A program made the translations under genes and the position numbers. Shown here in pieces: positions 31,064 through 42,114 of a stretch of 64,000 nucleotides of DNA. Location of the stretch: positions 1-64,000 of the forward strand of contig NZ_QVPD01000011.1 of the NCBI RefSeq assembly GCF_003416885.1, given 5' to 3'. Numbering within the stretch: position 1 is the first letter of the stretch; each line of letters begins with the position of its first letter. Below the pieces are notes generated by a model. The model was not told the DNA's origin. It did not search any database and was given only the letters and a program-made list of their open reading frames with translations. The DNA comes from Cognatiluteimonas weifangensis. Its GTDB lineage: Bacteria > Pseudomonadota > Gammaproteobacteria > Xanthomonadales > Xanthomonadaceae.

Positions 31064-31732
31064 ATGCGTCCGCCTCCCATCAAGCTGTTGCCGTACCGCA
31101 AGCCGACCCTGGGCCGCGACTACTGGTTGCTCGACGACGCCCTGCCCGATCCGCTCGCGGTGCGCGCGCGTTGCCTGGCGCGCAGCGATTGGTCGCAGGG
31201 CTATCCGTACCGGCCGGAAGCCTGGCCGGGAATGCGCGCCATTCCGGCGCTGCTGCCGGACGAACTCGCGCTGCTGGAATCGTGGGTCTGCACGTCGACC
31301 AGCCGTAGCCGGCTGTGGGTGCAGGCCGCGCCCGACGGCAGCCACCTCAACCACAACTGCGTACAGGTGGTCGGCGAGGACGAATGCGGTCCGCGTCCGC
31401 ACACCGACTCGCGCGCACTGTGCCGCTACGCCGCGGTGCTGTACCTCAATCCGCAGGCGCCGGAGTATTGCGGCACCAGCTTCTATCGCCAACGCCTGCC
31501 GGATGGGCGCATGGGCGGCAACACGGTGATGCCGCCGCACGTCAACCTGGTCGAGGCCCTGGGCACCCGCCACGTGCCGCTGGGGTCCTTCGCCGAGGAT
31601 GTGCGCATTCCGTACCGCTTCAACCGTCTGCTGCTGTACAGCGCCAACCTGATCCACAGCGCCAGCGCGTACTGCGGCCAGCTGCTGGCCGACAAGCGCA
31701 TGGCCGCGGTGTTCTTCTGGATGGCCACCTGA
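31064..31732 (+). CDS. DUF6445-family protein (2OG-oxygenase-like)
   Basis: 222 aa. I recognise the DUF6445 pattern: an N-terminal strand region (DYWLLDDALPDPLAVRA), then PHTDSRALCRYAAVLYLN (an HxD pair), CGTSFYRQRL, FNRLLLYSANLIHSASAY (a distal His), and a C-terminal MAAVFFWMA. The HxD...H arrangement is like the iron site of 2-oxoglutarate oxygenases, so an oxygenase-type activity is plausible but unproven. It follows the SDR with a single base between them. No signal peptide is seen. Confidence 0.8.
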   Translation: MRPPPIKLLPYRKPTLGRDYWLLDDALPDPLAVRARCLARSDWSQGYPYRPEAWPGMRAIPALLPDELALLESWVCTSTSRSRLWVQAAPDGSHLNHNCVQVVGEDECGPRPHTDSRALCRYAAVLYLNPQAPEYCGTSFYRQRLPDGRMGGNTVMPPHVNLVEALGTRHVPLGSFAEDVRIPYRFNRLLLYSANLIHSASAYCGQLLADKRMAAVFFWMAT

Positions 31733-31758
31733 GCTGGTTCGCGTGGGCGGGCTTCGTG

Positions 31759-32275
31759 CGCGACCTCCTGTCTTTAAATCGGGCCGCAAGCCATCGATGG
31801 CTTGCGCTTGGGAAATTGGCTTCGGCGGGAGTCGCCGCCCGGCGGGCTGGGATGCTGCGCCCTCCTGACGGCGCCCTGTCTTTAATATCGGGCCGCGGAC
31901 CATCCGGTCCTGCGCTCATGTGGTGGGCTTCGGAGGGAGTCGCTCGCCCGGCGGGCTGGGCTGCTGCGCCTTCCTGACGATGTCCCGTGTGCAAGTCGGG
32001 GCGCAGGCCATCGATGGCTTGCACTTGGAAGATCGGCTTCGGAGGGAGTCGCCGCCCGGCGGGCTGGGGGTGCTGCGCCCTCCTGACGATGTCCCGTGTG
32101 CAAGTCGGGGCGCAGGCCATCGATGGCTTGCACTTGGAGGATCGGCTTCGGAGGGAGTCGCCGCCCGGCGGGCTGGGGGTGCTGCGCCCTCCTGACGACC
32201 TCCTGTCTTTAAGTCGGGTCGTGGACCCTCCATGGTCCACTCTCCGCACCCCCAGCCCGCCGGGCGGCGACTGCG
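31759..32275. repeat. Tandem array of a ~109-bp palindromic repeat
   Basis: Units start at about 31759, 31867, 31976, 32085 and 32194 (spacing 108, 109, 109, 109). Each has a GACGAYSTCCYGTST-type head, a palindromic hairpin, and a tail with CTTCGG(A/C)GGGAGTCGCCGCCCGGCGGGCTGG. The hairpin in unit 1 is a perfect 20-bp palindrome (GCAAGCCATC and its complement), with variants in units 3 and 4. Units 2 and 5 carry different hairpins (GGACCATCCGGTCC and GTGGACC/GGTCCAC). The array ends in an inverted copy of the tail (CCCCAGCCCGCCGGGCGGCGACT-like). The left edge of the window carries the same element reversed. No coding function is seen. Confidence 0.9.
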
Positions 32276-32572
32276 CGAGCTTGGAGTCCGTCGCTTCGGG
32301 TTTTTTTCTGCGGACGCCAACTCACCTGCCAGAAGCCGGTGGCCCGGCCTGTGCGGGACCGTCGGCGGCATGGGTCCGGCGCAATGCGCCGGACGGGTGG
32401 GCCAAGGATGGCCCACCCCGGTCTTGCCGCCTGCGCAGGAGTGCGCAGGCGAGCAAGCCGCCGAGGAGCCTACAGGGACGTATTCACGGCGTGTCCCGCA
32501 CAGGCCGGGCCACCGGCTTCCTCCACGGAGATCGCTGCCTGTCCTTGCAGGAGTTCGTGCGCCCGCGAGTCC
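32276..32572. other. Intergenic DNA with a shared repeat motif
   Basis: About 300 bp between the tandem array and the oxygenase gene. It holds a T-run at about 32,300 without a clear stem. At 32,469-32,500 lies a module with GACGTATTCACGGCGTGTCC, which recurs at about 54,003-54,022. No gene is supported. Confidence 0.5.
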
Positions 32573-33523
32573 CTATTTGAGCTTGATCTCGCGCAGCCGC
32601 TCTTCCAGGTAGCCCTGCGCGGTGATCGGCTGCGGATAGCGGCTGGGGTTGTCGGGCGTGATGCACGCGGGCAGCACGTCGATCAGGAAGTCCGGGTTGG
32701 GATGCAGGAAGAAGGGGGTGGAATAGCGCGGTTGGCGCGCGTCCTCGCCGGGCGGATTGACCACGCGATGCGTGGTGGAGGGATACACGTGGTTGGTCAG
32801 GCGCTGCAGCATGTCGCCGATGTTGACCACGATGGTGTCGGCGTCGGCGGTGAACGGCACCCACTCGCCCTTGCGCGACAGCACTTCCAGCCCGGCGGCA
32901 CTGGCGCCGACCAGCAGCGTGATCAGGTTGATGTCCTCGTGCGCGCCGGCGCGGACGTTGGGCACGTCCGGCGTGACGATCGGCGGGTAGTGGAGCGGGC
33001 GCAGGATCGAGTTGCCGCAGTCGATCTTGTCGGCGAACCAGTCCTGCGGCAGGCCGATGTGCAGCGCGAGGGCCGCCAGTACCTGCGCGCCGAGCGCATC
33101 AAGCGCGGCATACAGACCGTAGGCGTGGTCGCGGAACTCCGGCACTTCCGCCGGCCACAGGTTGGGCGGCATCAGCGCCGCGTACTTCGAGTCGCGCGGC
33201 AGCTCGCGGCCGACGTGCCAGAACTCCTTGAGGTCCGGATAGCGCGAGTCCTTGGCGGTCTCGACCATGAACGGGGTGTAGCCGCGCGCGCCGCCGCCGT
33301 CGGGCACGTGGTACTTGCGCTTGACCGCGTCGGGCAGCGCGAACAGGCGCCGGAACGCGGCGTAGGCGTCGTCGATCAGCGCCTGGTCGATGCCGTGGCC
33401 GCGGATCCCGGCGAAGCCCCATTCGCGATAGGTGGCGCCGAGTTCGGCGACGAAAGCGGCGCGGTCGGCGGCGCTGGCGGGCGCGGTGAAACGGCGGATG
33501 TCGAGGGTCGGGATCTGGCTCAT
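32573..33523 (-). CDS. Isopenicillin N synthase-like 2-oxoglutarate/Fe(II) oxygenase
   Basis: 316 aa from the ATG at 33523 (MSQIPTLDIRRF); the frame extends upstream without support. The N-terminal DIOX_N domain has YREWGFAGIRGHGID. The C-terminal double-stranded helix carries the iron ligands HxD (AHEDINLITLLVG) and His (STTHRVVNPP), and the Arg-x-Ser motif (PRYSTPFF) for 2-oxoglutarate. Relatives hydroxylate small molecules; the substrate is unknown. It follows glmM by about 60 bp on the same strand and could be its last co-transcribed gene. Confidence 0.88.
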   Translation of the reverse strand: MSQIPTLDIRRFTAPASAADRAAFVAELGATYREWGFAGIRGHGIDQALIDDAYAAFRRLFALPDAVKRKYHVPDGGGARGYTPFMVETAKDSRYPDLKEFWHVGRELPRDSKYAALMPPNLWPAEVPEFRDHAYGLYAALDALGAQVLAALALHIGLPQDWFADKIDCGNSILRPLHYPPIVTPDVPNVRAGAHEDINLITLLVGASAAGLEVLSRKGEWVPFTADADTIVVNIGDMLQRLTNHVYPSTTHRVVNPPGEDARQPRYSTPFFLHPNPDFLIDVLPACITPDNPSRYPQPITAQGYLEERLREIKLK

Positions 33524-33581
33524 CGGCGGAAAGTGGGTAAGCGTCGGTCGGCCGCCGGCGCGCGGCGGCGATGGATCCGGA

Positions 33582-34936
33582 TCAGCCAGCGGCGGCGCGC
33601 ACCGCGGCGGCAAGCGTGTCGAGGGTGGCCTGCATCAGTGCGGCGTCGTCGGCTTCGACCGTGACGCGCACCACCGGCTCGGTGCCCGACGGCCGCAGGA
33701 AGGCGCGTCCGCGCCCGTCCACCGCGCGCTGCGCCGCGGCCAGCGCCTGCCGCACCGACGCGGCCTCGGCCGGCCGCGCGCCATTGGCATAGCGCACGTT
33801 GACGGTCTGCTGCGGCACCCGCTGCATGCCCTGCAGCGCCGCGCGCAGGGTCAGGCCGCGGCGGCGCAGCACTTCCAGCACCTGCAGCGCGCTGACGATG
33901 CCGTCGCCGGTGTTGGCGCAGTCCAGGCACAGCAGGTGGCCGGAGGCCTCGCCACCGAGCACGCCGCCATGCTGCAGCAGCGCCTGGTGCACATGGCGAT
34001 CGCCGACCTTGGCGCGGACGAAACCGATCCCGGCTTCGCCCAGCGCGCGCTCGAAGCCGTAGTTGCTCATCAGCGTGCCGACCACCGGGCCGCGCAGGCG
34101 GCCGCTGCGCTGCCAGTCGGTGGCCAGCACGTACAGCAGGTCGTCGCCGTCGCACAGGGTGCCTTCATCGTCGACGAACAGCACGCGGTCGCCGTCGCCG
34201 TCGAAGGCGATGCCCAGGTCGGCGCCGGTGGCCCGCAGGTGCGCGATCAGGGTGTCGGGATGGGTGGAGCCGACGCCGTCGTTGATGTTGACGCCGTTGG
34301 GCTCGGCGCCGATCGCGTCCACGCGCGCGCCCAGTTCGCGCAGCACCAGCGGGCCGAGCTGGTAGGTGGCGCCGTTGGCACAGTCCATGGCGATGCGCAT
34401 GCCGCCCAGATCGAAGCCCTTGGGCACGGAATTCTTGCAGGCCTCCACGTAGCGGCCGACCGCGTCGCGGGTGCGCACCGCCTGCCCGAGCCGCTCCGAG
34501 GCCACGGTGCGGAACGGCTGCTCCAGCGCGGCCTCGATCGCCGCTTCGGTGGCGTCGTCGAGCTTCTCGCCCTGCGCGGAAAAGAACTTGATGCCGTTGT
34601 CGTAGTGCGGGTTGTGCGAGGCGGAGATGACGATGCCGCCGTCGGCGCGCATGGAATGGGTCAGGTGCGCGACCGCCGGGGTCGGCATCGGCCCCATCAG
34701 CTGCACGTCCACGCCGGCGGCGACCAGCCCGGCCTCCAGCGCGGCTTCGAACATGTAGTTGGAGATGCGCGTGTCCTTGCCGATGATCACCACCGGCTTG
34801 CGCCAGTCGTTGCGCGGCAGCGCGTAGCCGTAGGCGTTGCCCAGGCGCAGCACGAAATCGGCCGAGATCGGGCCTTCGCCGACCCGGCCGCGGATGCCGT
34901 CGGTGCCGAAATACCTGCGACCGGCGTCGGCGCCGC

Positions 34937-34940
<4 letters not shown>
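33582..34940 (-). CDS. glmM: Phosphoglucosamine mutase
   Basis: 452 aa from a TTG start at 34940 that overlaps the accD stop (TTGA). The family length (about 450) and the immediate [15 protein letters not shown] support this start. GlmM makes glucosamine-1-phosphate for peptidoglycan and lipopolysaccharide. The phosphoserine loop is [13 protein letters not shown] (about residue 105), the metal site FDGDGDR, the sugar loop GGEASGH, and the phosphate loop [11 protein letters not shown] near the C-terminus. Coupling to accD suggests joint control of envelope precursor supply. Confidence 0.95.
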
Positions 34941-35827
<887 letters not shown>

Positions 35828-35891
35828 CTTGGGAGTGTCTCGGCGATCCTGAGTTGCGCGGCATCGGTGCGGGAGGAGAGGCTTCCACATC

Positions 35892-36036
35892 CCGGCCCAG
35901 CGCCCAGCGGGCCGGAGCCGTCCCTCGACCGAGGGAGCTGAAACCTGTCCCCCTGCGACCGAGGGGGTGGCGCCAGCGCTCCGCGTATGGCCCGACGGCA
36001 CCATCGGCGCGGAAGCAAAGTCGACGGGCGATTCTA
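35892..36036 (-). promoter_or_regulatory. accD leader: promoter box and three hairpins
   Basis: On the minus strand a TAGAAT box (36031-36036) precedes three stem-loops. They are CCCCCT/AGGGGG (35949-35967), TCCCTC/GAGGGA (35921-35936) and CCGGCCC/GGGCCGG (35892-35915). They would all lie in an accD 5' leader of nearly 200 nt. The first two share the loop core CGACCGAGGG, as if duplicated. A regulatory role is inferred only. Confidence 0.45.
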
Positions 36037-36071
36037 GCGCAGCGCCGGGCCGTGCCCGGACGGCGCGCCGA

Positions 36072-36875
36072 TCAGGCGGCGTCGAGGGCGGCGCGCAGCG
36101 GGGCCAGGAAGGCGCCGGCGGCGCCCGCGGCCTGCACCGGGCCGTCGGCCGCGGCCAATGCCGCGACCAGGGCGCTGCCGACGACCACGCCGTCGGCGTC
36201 GGCCGCCATGGCCACGGCGCCGGCCGCGTCCTTGATCCCGAAGCCGGCGACCACCGGCACCGGGCTGTCGGCGCGCAGCGCCCGCAACCGCGCCGCGGCC
36301 GCGCCGGGATCGAGCCGGTCGGCACCGGTCACTCCGGCGTAGCTGACGTAGTACAGATAGCCCTGGCCCTCGGCGCACAGCCGCTGCCGGCGCGCGTCGC
36401 TGGTGGTCGGCGCGGCCAGCAGGATCAGCGCCAGTTCGTGCGCGGCGAACGCCTCGCGCAACGCCCCGGCCTCCTCCGGCGGCAGGTCCACCAGCAGCAC
36501 GCCGTCGACCCCGGCGGCGGCCGCGTCCTGCGCGAAACGCGCGGCGCCGCGGATCTCCACCGGGTTGAGGTAGCCCATCAGCACCACCGGCGTGGCCGGG
36601 TCGCGCGTGCGGAACGCGCGCACGCAGTCGAGCACGTAGGCCAGGCCGGCGCCGCGCGCCAGCGCGCGTTCGGAGCTGCGCTGGATCACCGGGCCGTCGG
36701 CCATCGGGTCGGAGAACGGCACCCCCAGCTCGAGCACGTCGGCGCCGGCCGCGACCAGCGCGTGCAGCACCGGCACGGTGGCCTCCAGCGCCGGATCGCC
36801 GGCGGTGACGAACGGCACCAGCGCCTTGCGGCCGGCGGCGCGCAAGGCGGCGAAGGTGGCGTCGAGTCGGGTCAC
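36072..36875 (-). CDS. trpA: Tryptophan synthase alpha chain
   Basis: 267 aa, GTG start at 36875 overlapping the stop of the DUF3144 gene (GTGA). TrpA cleaves indole-3-glycerol phosphate and passes indole to TrpB. Catalytic Glu and Asp are in [18 protein letters not shown] (about residues 46-63). [11 protein letters not shown] and [11 protein letters not shown] follow, and GFGIKDAAG is the phosphate-binding loop. It is separated from trpB by a small gene rather than being directly coupled. Confidence 0.96.
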   Translation of the reverse strand: MTRLDATFAALRAAGRKALVPFVTAGDPALEATVPVLHALVAAGADVLELGVPFSDPMADGPVIQRSSERALARGAGLAYVLDCVRAFRTRDPATPVVLMGYLNPVEIRGAARFAQDAAAAGVDGVLLVDLPPEEAGALREAFAAHELALILLAAPTTSDARRQRLCAEGQGYLYYVSYAGVTGADRLDPGAAAARLRALRADSPVPVVAGFGIKDAAGAVAMAADADGVVVGSALVAALAAADGPVQAAGAAGAFLAPLRAALDAA

Positions 36876-37279
36876 TCGGCGGGCGTAGCCGGCGAAACCG
36901 GGCCGGCGGCACTGGCGGCCGCCGCGGCGGCGGCGTATTCGGCGGCCAGCTCGGACTCGCCGACATCCAGGCCGCGCTCGGCGCCCAGGCCGTCCAGATG
37001 CTCGTTGAGCATGCGCCGGTACATGGTGCTCATGTAGTCGAGGAAATCCTTGCGCTCGGCCGCGGCCCTGCTGCCGACATTGGACAGGTAGACGTGCGCG
37101 TTGAAACGCGCCGCTGCATACAGGCTGGCCATGCTGATGCGCTTGAGGCCCTGCTGCCGGGACTGCTTGTTGGTCAGTTCCAGGTATTCGTTGACGCAGG
37201 TGAAGAAGGCCGGATCGAGCTGGTTGGCGTTCTGCTCCGCCGCCGGGTTCTGGGCCTGGGTCTGGTTGTCTTCGGTCAC
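36872..37279 (-). CDS. DUF3144 domain-containing protein
   Basis: 135 aa from a GTG start at 37279, chosen because GAGG precedes it by eight bases; a TTG at 37312 is the alternative. The DUF3144 core runs about residues 25-100 (DPAFFTCVNEYLELTNKQSR, MASLYAAARFNAHVYLSN, FLDYMSTMYRRMLNEHLDGL). It is helical and of unknown function. The last 35 residues are Ala-rich and low in complexity. It lies between trpB and trpA with its stop overlapping the trpA start, so it is co-expressed with tryptophan synthase. Confidence 0.88.
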   Translation of the reverse strand: MTEDNQTQAQNPAAEQNANQLDPAFFTCVNEYLELTNKQSRQQGLKRISMASLYAAARFNAHVYLSNVGSRAAAERKDFLDYMSTMYRRMLNEHLDGLGAERGLDVGESELAAEYAAAAAAASAAGPVSPATPAE

Positions 37280-37337
37280 GGTCTTGCCTCGGGTGGGAAA
37301 AGAAGGGAACAAGTGCCGCGACGGCCTGGCTGGCCGT

Positions 37338-38567
<1,230 letters not shown>

Positions 38568-38659
38568 TCGGACGACGGGCTTGCGCCGGCATCCGGCACT
38601 GGGCCGGCCAGTGTAGGGGAAACGGCGGCCGCTGACAGGATCGCGCCGCGGAGGCGCCG

Positions 38660-39340
38660 CTACGGGGCCGGCGCCTGGCGCCTGCAGTCGGCGCGGCGGA
38701 CCTCGGCGACGAACCGGCGCATGCGCGCGGCGTCCTTGACCCCGGGTGCGCGCTCGATGCCGCTGGAGACGTCCACGCCCCAGGGCTGCGCCGCGGCGAT
38801 CGCCGCGTACACGTTGTCCGCGTTCAGGCCGCCGGCCAGCAGCGCCGGCCGGGACAGCCCGCGCGGCCAACGCCGCCAGTCGAAGGCGTCGCCGCTGCCG
38901 CCGGCCGCGCCCGGCGCATGGCCGTCGAGCACGAATCCCGCCGCGCCCGGATAGCGGGCGCGCAACGCGGCCGCCGACGGCGCCCGTGCGCCGCCCATCG
39001 GGATGGCCTTGAGATATGGCAGGCCGAAGCGGCGGCAGAACGCGTCGTCCTCGCCGCCGTGGAACTGCAGCAGGGTCGGCCGCAGTTGCCGGATCGTAGC
39101 CCGCACCTCCGCGGCGCTGTTGTCCATGAACAGCGCCACCGCATCGACCAGCGGCGCCAGCGCGGCGCGCAGCCGCGCCGCCTCCTCCGGTTGCAGCCGG
39201 CGCGGACTGCCGGGCGCGAACACGAACCCCACCGCGTCCACGCCCAGTTCGCCGGCCAGGCGCACGTCGCCGGGCCGGACCATGCCGCAGAACTTGATCC
39301 GGGTGCGACCGTGCGGCGGGTGCGGACGTTGCGGACTCAC
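38660..39340 (-). CDS. trpF: Phosphoribosylanthranilate isomerase
   Basis: 226 aa from a GTG start at 39340 that overlaps the truA stop (GTGA). TrpF carries out the Amadori step of tryptophan synthesis. The catalytic Cys is in [12 protein letters not shown] (residue ~17) and the catalytic Asp in [26 protein letters not shown] is the C-terminal phosphate-binding motif. The frame is open further upstream, but that is out-of-frame truA. Confidence 0.95.
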   Translation of the reverse strand: MSPQRPHPPHGRTRIKFCGMVRPGDVRLAGELGVDAVGFVFAPGSPRRLQPEEAARLRAALAPLVDAVALFMDNSAAEVRATIRQLRPTLLQFHGGEDDAFCRRFGLPYLKAIPMGGARAPSAAALRARYPGAAGFVLDGHAPGAAGGSGDAFDWRRWPRGLSRPALLAGGLNADNVYAAIAAAQPWGVDVSSGIERAPGVKDAARMRRFVAEVRRADCRRQAPAP

Positions 39341-40146
39341 GCTGTCGTCTCCGCCGGCAGGCTCACCGCGGCCGGCAAGCCGTAGCCGGCCGGATAGCGC
39401 GGGCCGAGGAACACCAGCCCGTCCGGCGGCGCCGTCGGCCCGGCCACGTTGCGGTCGCGTCCGGCCAACAGCGTGGCCAGCCAGTCCTCGCCGGCCTCGC
39501 CGCGCCCCACCGGCAGCAGGCTGCCGACGAGGTTGCGCACCATGTGGTGGAGGAAGGCGTTGGCCTGGACGTCGATCTCGACGATCTCGCCGTCGCGGCG
39601 CACCGCAATCTCCTGCAGCTCGCGGCGCGCGTGCGGCGCCTGGCATTGCGCGCTGCGGAAGGCGGAGAAATCGTGCTCGCCGAGCAGCGCCTGCGCGGCG
39701 CGGTGCATGGCGGCGGCGTCCAGCGGCTGCCGTTCCCAGGTCAGGTACTGGCGTCCCAGCGCCGGCCGGATCGCGCGGTTGAGGATGCGGTAGCGATAGC
39801 GCCGCGCGCGCGCCGAGAAGCGGGCATGGAAATCCCCGCCCACCGGGAGGCACCACAGCACGCTGGCGGCCGGCGGCAGCCGCGAGGTCGCACCCAGCAT
39901 CCAGCCGCGCGGGTCGCGCACCGCATCGCTGTCGAAATGCACGACCTGGCAGGCCGCGTGCACGCCGGCATCGGTGCGCCCGGCGCAGACCGTGTCCACG
40001 CGATGGCCGGCGACGAACGCCAGCGCCCGCTCCAGCGCGGCCTGCAGGGTCGGCTCGCCGCGGCGCTCGGGGGCGCCAGGCTTGTTCAAGCGCTGCCAGC
40101 CGGAGAAGCCGCTGCCGTCGTATTCCACGCCCAACGCGTGGCGCAT
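39337..40146 (-). CDS. truA: tRNA pseudouridine(38-40) synthase
   Basis: 269 aa. TruA modifies the anticodon stem-loop of many tRNAs. The N-terminal [13 protein letters not shown] is a family signature and the catalytic Asp is in [11 protein letters not shown] (about residue 61). [21 protein letters not shown] lies in the C-terminal half. It sits between fimV and trpF, with its stop codon overlapping the trpF start. Confidence 0.96.
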   Translation of the reverse strand: MRHALGVEYDGSGFSGWQRLNKPGAPERRGEPTLQAALERALAFVAGHRVDTVCAGRTDAGVHAACQVVHFDSDAVRDPRGWMLGATSRLPPAASVLWCLPVGGDFHARFSARARRYRYRILNRAIRPALGRQYLTWERQPLDAAAMHRAAQALLGEHDFSAFRSAQCQAPHARRELQEIAVRRDGEIVEIDVQANAFLHHMVRNLVGSLLPVGRGEAGEDWLATLLAGRDRNVAGPTAPPDGLVFLGPRYPAGYGLPAAVSLPAETTA

Positions 40147-40185
40147 CGGGCTAGCCTCCCCGCGGGCCGTGCGCTGCGGGCGTCA

Positions 40186-42048
40186 TCACAGCTCGCGCAG
40201 CATCCGCGCCGCGGTCTCGCGCGCGGCCGGGTCGCGACCGTGCAGGACCTCGCGCAGCAGTTCGCGCGCAGCATCGTCGTCGCCCAGGTCCAGGTAGGCG
40301 CGCGCCAGTTCCAGTTGCCGTGTGGGGTCGGCGCCGGCATCCGTGGCTTCCGTGGCCTCGTCGGTGGCCGCCTCGGCGGATGCGGGCGCGGCGGCGGCGC
40401 CATGCCAGGTCGGGACTGCGCCGATCCGGGCCGGCGCGTCGGTCCAGTGCGGCGTCGTGGCCGCGTCGGCGCGCGGCGCGTCGGCGGCCGGCGCGGGGGC
40501 AGCGGCCGGCGCGGAACTCGCGGAAGCCGGTTCCGCCACGGCCGGCGACATGCCCGCGGCCAGCAGCGCGGTGTCGAACAGCCGCGTCGGCGGCGGCGCC
40601 TTGCGGCGCCGGGTGGCCAGCCAGCCGACCAGGGCCGCGGCCAGCAGCGCCAGGCCGATCCACAACCACACGCCGCTGCCGACCTGCGCCTGCGCGGGTT
40701 GCGCCGGCGCCTGCGTGGTCGCCGGTTGCGCGGCGACGGTATTGGCCTTGGCCAGGTTCTGCTGCGCCGCGGCCAGCGCGCTGTCCTTCATCGCGATCAG
40801 CTGCTGCTGTTGCTGCTGCAGCTTCTCCAGCTCGGCCACGCGGGCCTTGAGCTCGCCGACCTCGGCCTCGCGCGCGGCCAGGGCTTCCCTGGTCCCCTGC
40901 AATTCCTGCTGCTGCAGCATGTCGCCCTCGCCACCGGCCTGGATGCCGGATCGTGTGCCTGCGCGCCCGCGCCCGTCGGCCGGCGGCACGATCTGCAGCC
41001 GCGCCTCGGCACTGGCCGCCGCGAGGCTGTCCTGCTTGCCGCCGTCGCTGCTCGCCGCGGCTGCGGCCGCCGACGCGATCGCCGCCGGCTGCGGCTGCGG
41101 CGCCTGCGCCTCGCGCCACTGCGCGACTTGCGCGCGCACCACCGCCGCGGCTTCGCCGGCACTGTAGCGCGAGAGGTCCTCCGCCGAGGGCATGCGCAGT
41201 ACCGCGCCGGCCTTCAGACGATTGATGTTGTCGCCCATGAAGGCGGCGGGGTTGGCGCGCAGCAGCGCCAGCATGATCTGGTCCAGGCTGCGACCGTCGC
41301 GCGCCAGACCGACGGCGATCTCGCTGAGGGTATCGCCGGCGCGCACGGCGTAGGCGTCCGCCGGCGGCGGCGCAGGCGCCGGAGCCGGCGCGGCCGCCAC
41401 GGCGGATGGCGGCGGCAGCGCGACCGGTGCGGGCACCGGCGCCGGGGCCGGGGCCGGGGCCGGGGCCGGGGCGACGGGGGCCGCGGCCGGTGTCGGAGCT
41501 GGCGGCGGCGTCGGGGCGGCAGCGGACGCGGATGCCGGCGGCGGCACCGCCGCAGCGGCTTCGGGCGCGCGCATGATGGTGTTGGCCGGCGCCACCGTCG
41601 GCGCCTGGATCGGCTGCAGCGGCGCGGCGACGCTGCGCGGGGCGTCGAGCAGCGCCGAGTATTCGCGCACCAGGCGGCCTTCGCCCCAGTCCACTTCCAG
41701 CAGGAAGGTCAGCAGCGGCTGGGTCGGCGGCGTGGCGCTGGTGACGCGGATCACCGGCCGGCCGCGGGCATCCAGCGCCACCGCGAACTGCAGCCCGGCG
41801 ACTTCCGTGTCCGGCGGCCGCAGCCCGACCCGGCGGAAGGTGTCCGGCGAGGCCAGCCGCGCCTGCAGGTGCTCCAGTTCGGACGGATCGCCGGAGACGA
41901 TCGGGATTTCGGCCAGCAGCGGCTGCCCGGGCTGCGACTTGACCGTGAGCTGGCCCAGGCCGAGCGCCTGCGCCGGCCCGGCCAGCAGCGTCAGCGCCAC
42001 GGCGAGCAGGAACGAGTATGCGATCGACGGCTTGCTGGTCACGCCCAC
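40186..42048 (-). CDS. fimV: FimV-like polar / type IV pilus assembly protein
   Basis: 620 aa, GTG start at 42048. FimV is a polar inner-membrane hub protein for type IV pili and twitching in Pseudomonas-like bacteria. An N-terminal signal segment (FLLAVALTLLAGPAQALG) precedes the FimV N-terminal domain (LGLGQLTVKSQPGQPLLAEI). Next come a Pro/Ala-rich region, a LysM-like domain at about residues 235-285 (YAVRAGDTLSEIAVGLA), a Gln-rich coiled coil with KLQQQQQQ-like sequence, a membrane helix (VWLWIGLALLAAALVGWLA) and a C-terminal TPR-like FimV motif (LELARAYLDLGDDDAARELL). It is shorter than Pseudomonas FimV. A GGGGCC microsatellite encodes the APAP stretch. Confidence 0.88.
   Translation of the reverse strand: MGVTSKPSIAYSFLLAVALTLLAGPAQALGLGQLTVKSQPGQPLLAEIPIVSGDPSELEHLQARLASPDTFRRVGLRPPDTEVAGLQFAVALDARGRPVIRVTSATPPTQPLLTFLLEVDWGEGRLVREYSALLDAPRSVAAPLQPIQAPTVAPANTIMRAPEAAAAVPPPASASAAAPTPPPAPTPAAAPVAPAPAPAPAPAPVPAPVALPPPSAVAAAPAPAPAPPPADAYAVRAGDTLSEIAVGLARDGRSLDQIMLALLRANPAAFMGDNINRLKAGAVLRMPSAEDLSRYSAGEAAAVVRAQVAQWREAQAPQPQPAAIASAAAAAASSDGGKQDSLAAASAEARLQIVPPADGRGRAGTRSGIQAGGEGDMLQQQELQGTREALAAREAEVGELKARVAELEKLQQQQQQLIAMKDSALAAAQQNLAKANTVAAQPATTQAPAQPAQAQVGSGVWLWIGLALLAAALVGWLATRRRKAPPPTRLFDTALLAAGMSPAVAEPASASSAPAAAPAPAADAPRADAATTPHWTDAPARIGAVPTWHGAAAAPASAEAATDEATEATDAGADPTRQLELARAYLDLGDDDAARELLREVLHGRDPAARETAARMLREL
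41444..41472. repeat. GGGGCC hexanucleotide repeat inside fimV
   Basis: Nearly five copies of GGGGCC in a row on the plus strand, encoding alternating Ala-Pro in the minus-strand gene fimV. Because the unit is six bases, slippage would change the length of the Pro/Ala linker by two residues without breaking the frame. Confidence 0.85.
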
Positions 42049-42114
42049 CCCCGGGGAACCCTGGCCGCGACTCTAGCCGCCCACGGCGGCAATCCGCAAC
42101 GACCGCGGCGGCGG

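Noticed and set aside
31759..32275. CRISPR array
   Set aside because: The repeat unit is about 109 bp with conserved sequence throughout, no 25-40 bp repeat/unique spacer alternation, and no cas genes.
31620..32416. Minus-strand proteins made of repeated RPDLKTG / EGAA-PPARRAATPSEA units
   Set aside because: They are translations of the tandem DNA repeat. The amino-acid repeats merely mirror the 109-bp unit, in more than one frame, with no start signal.
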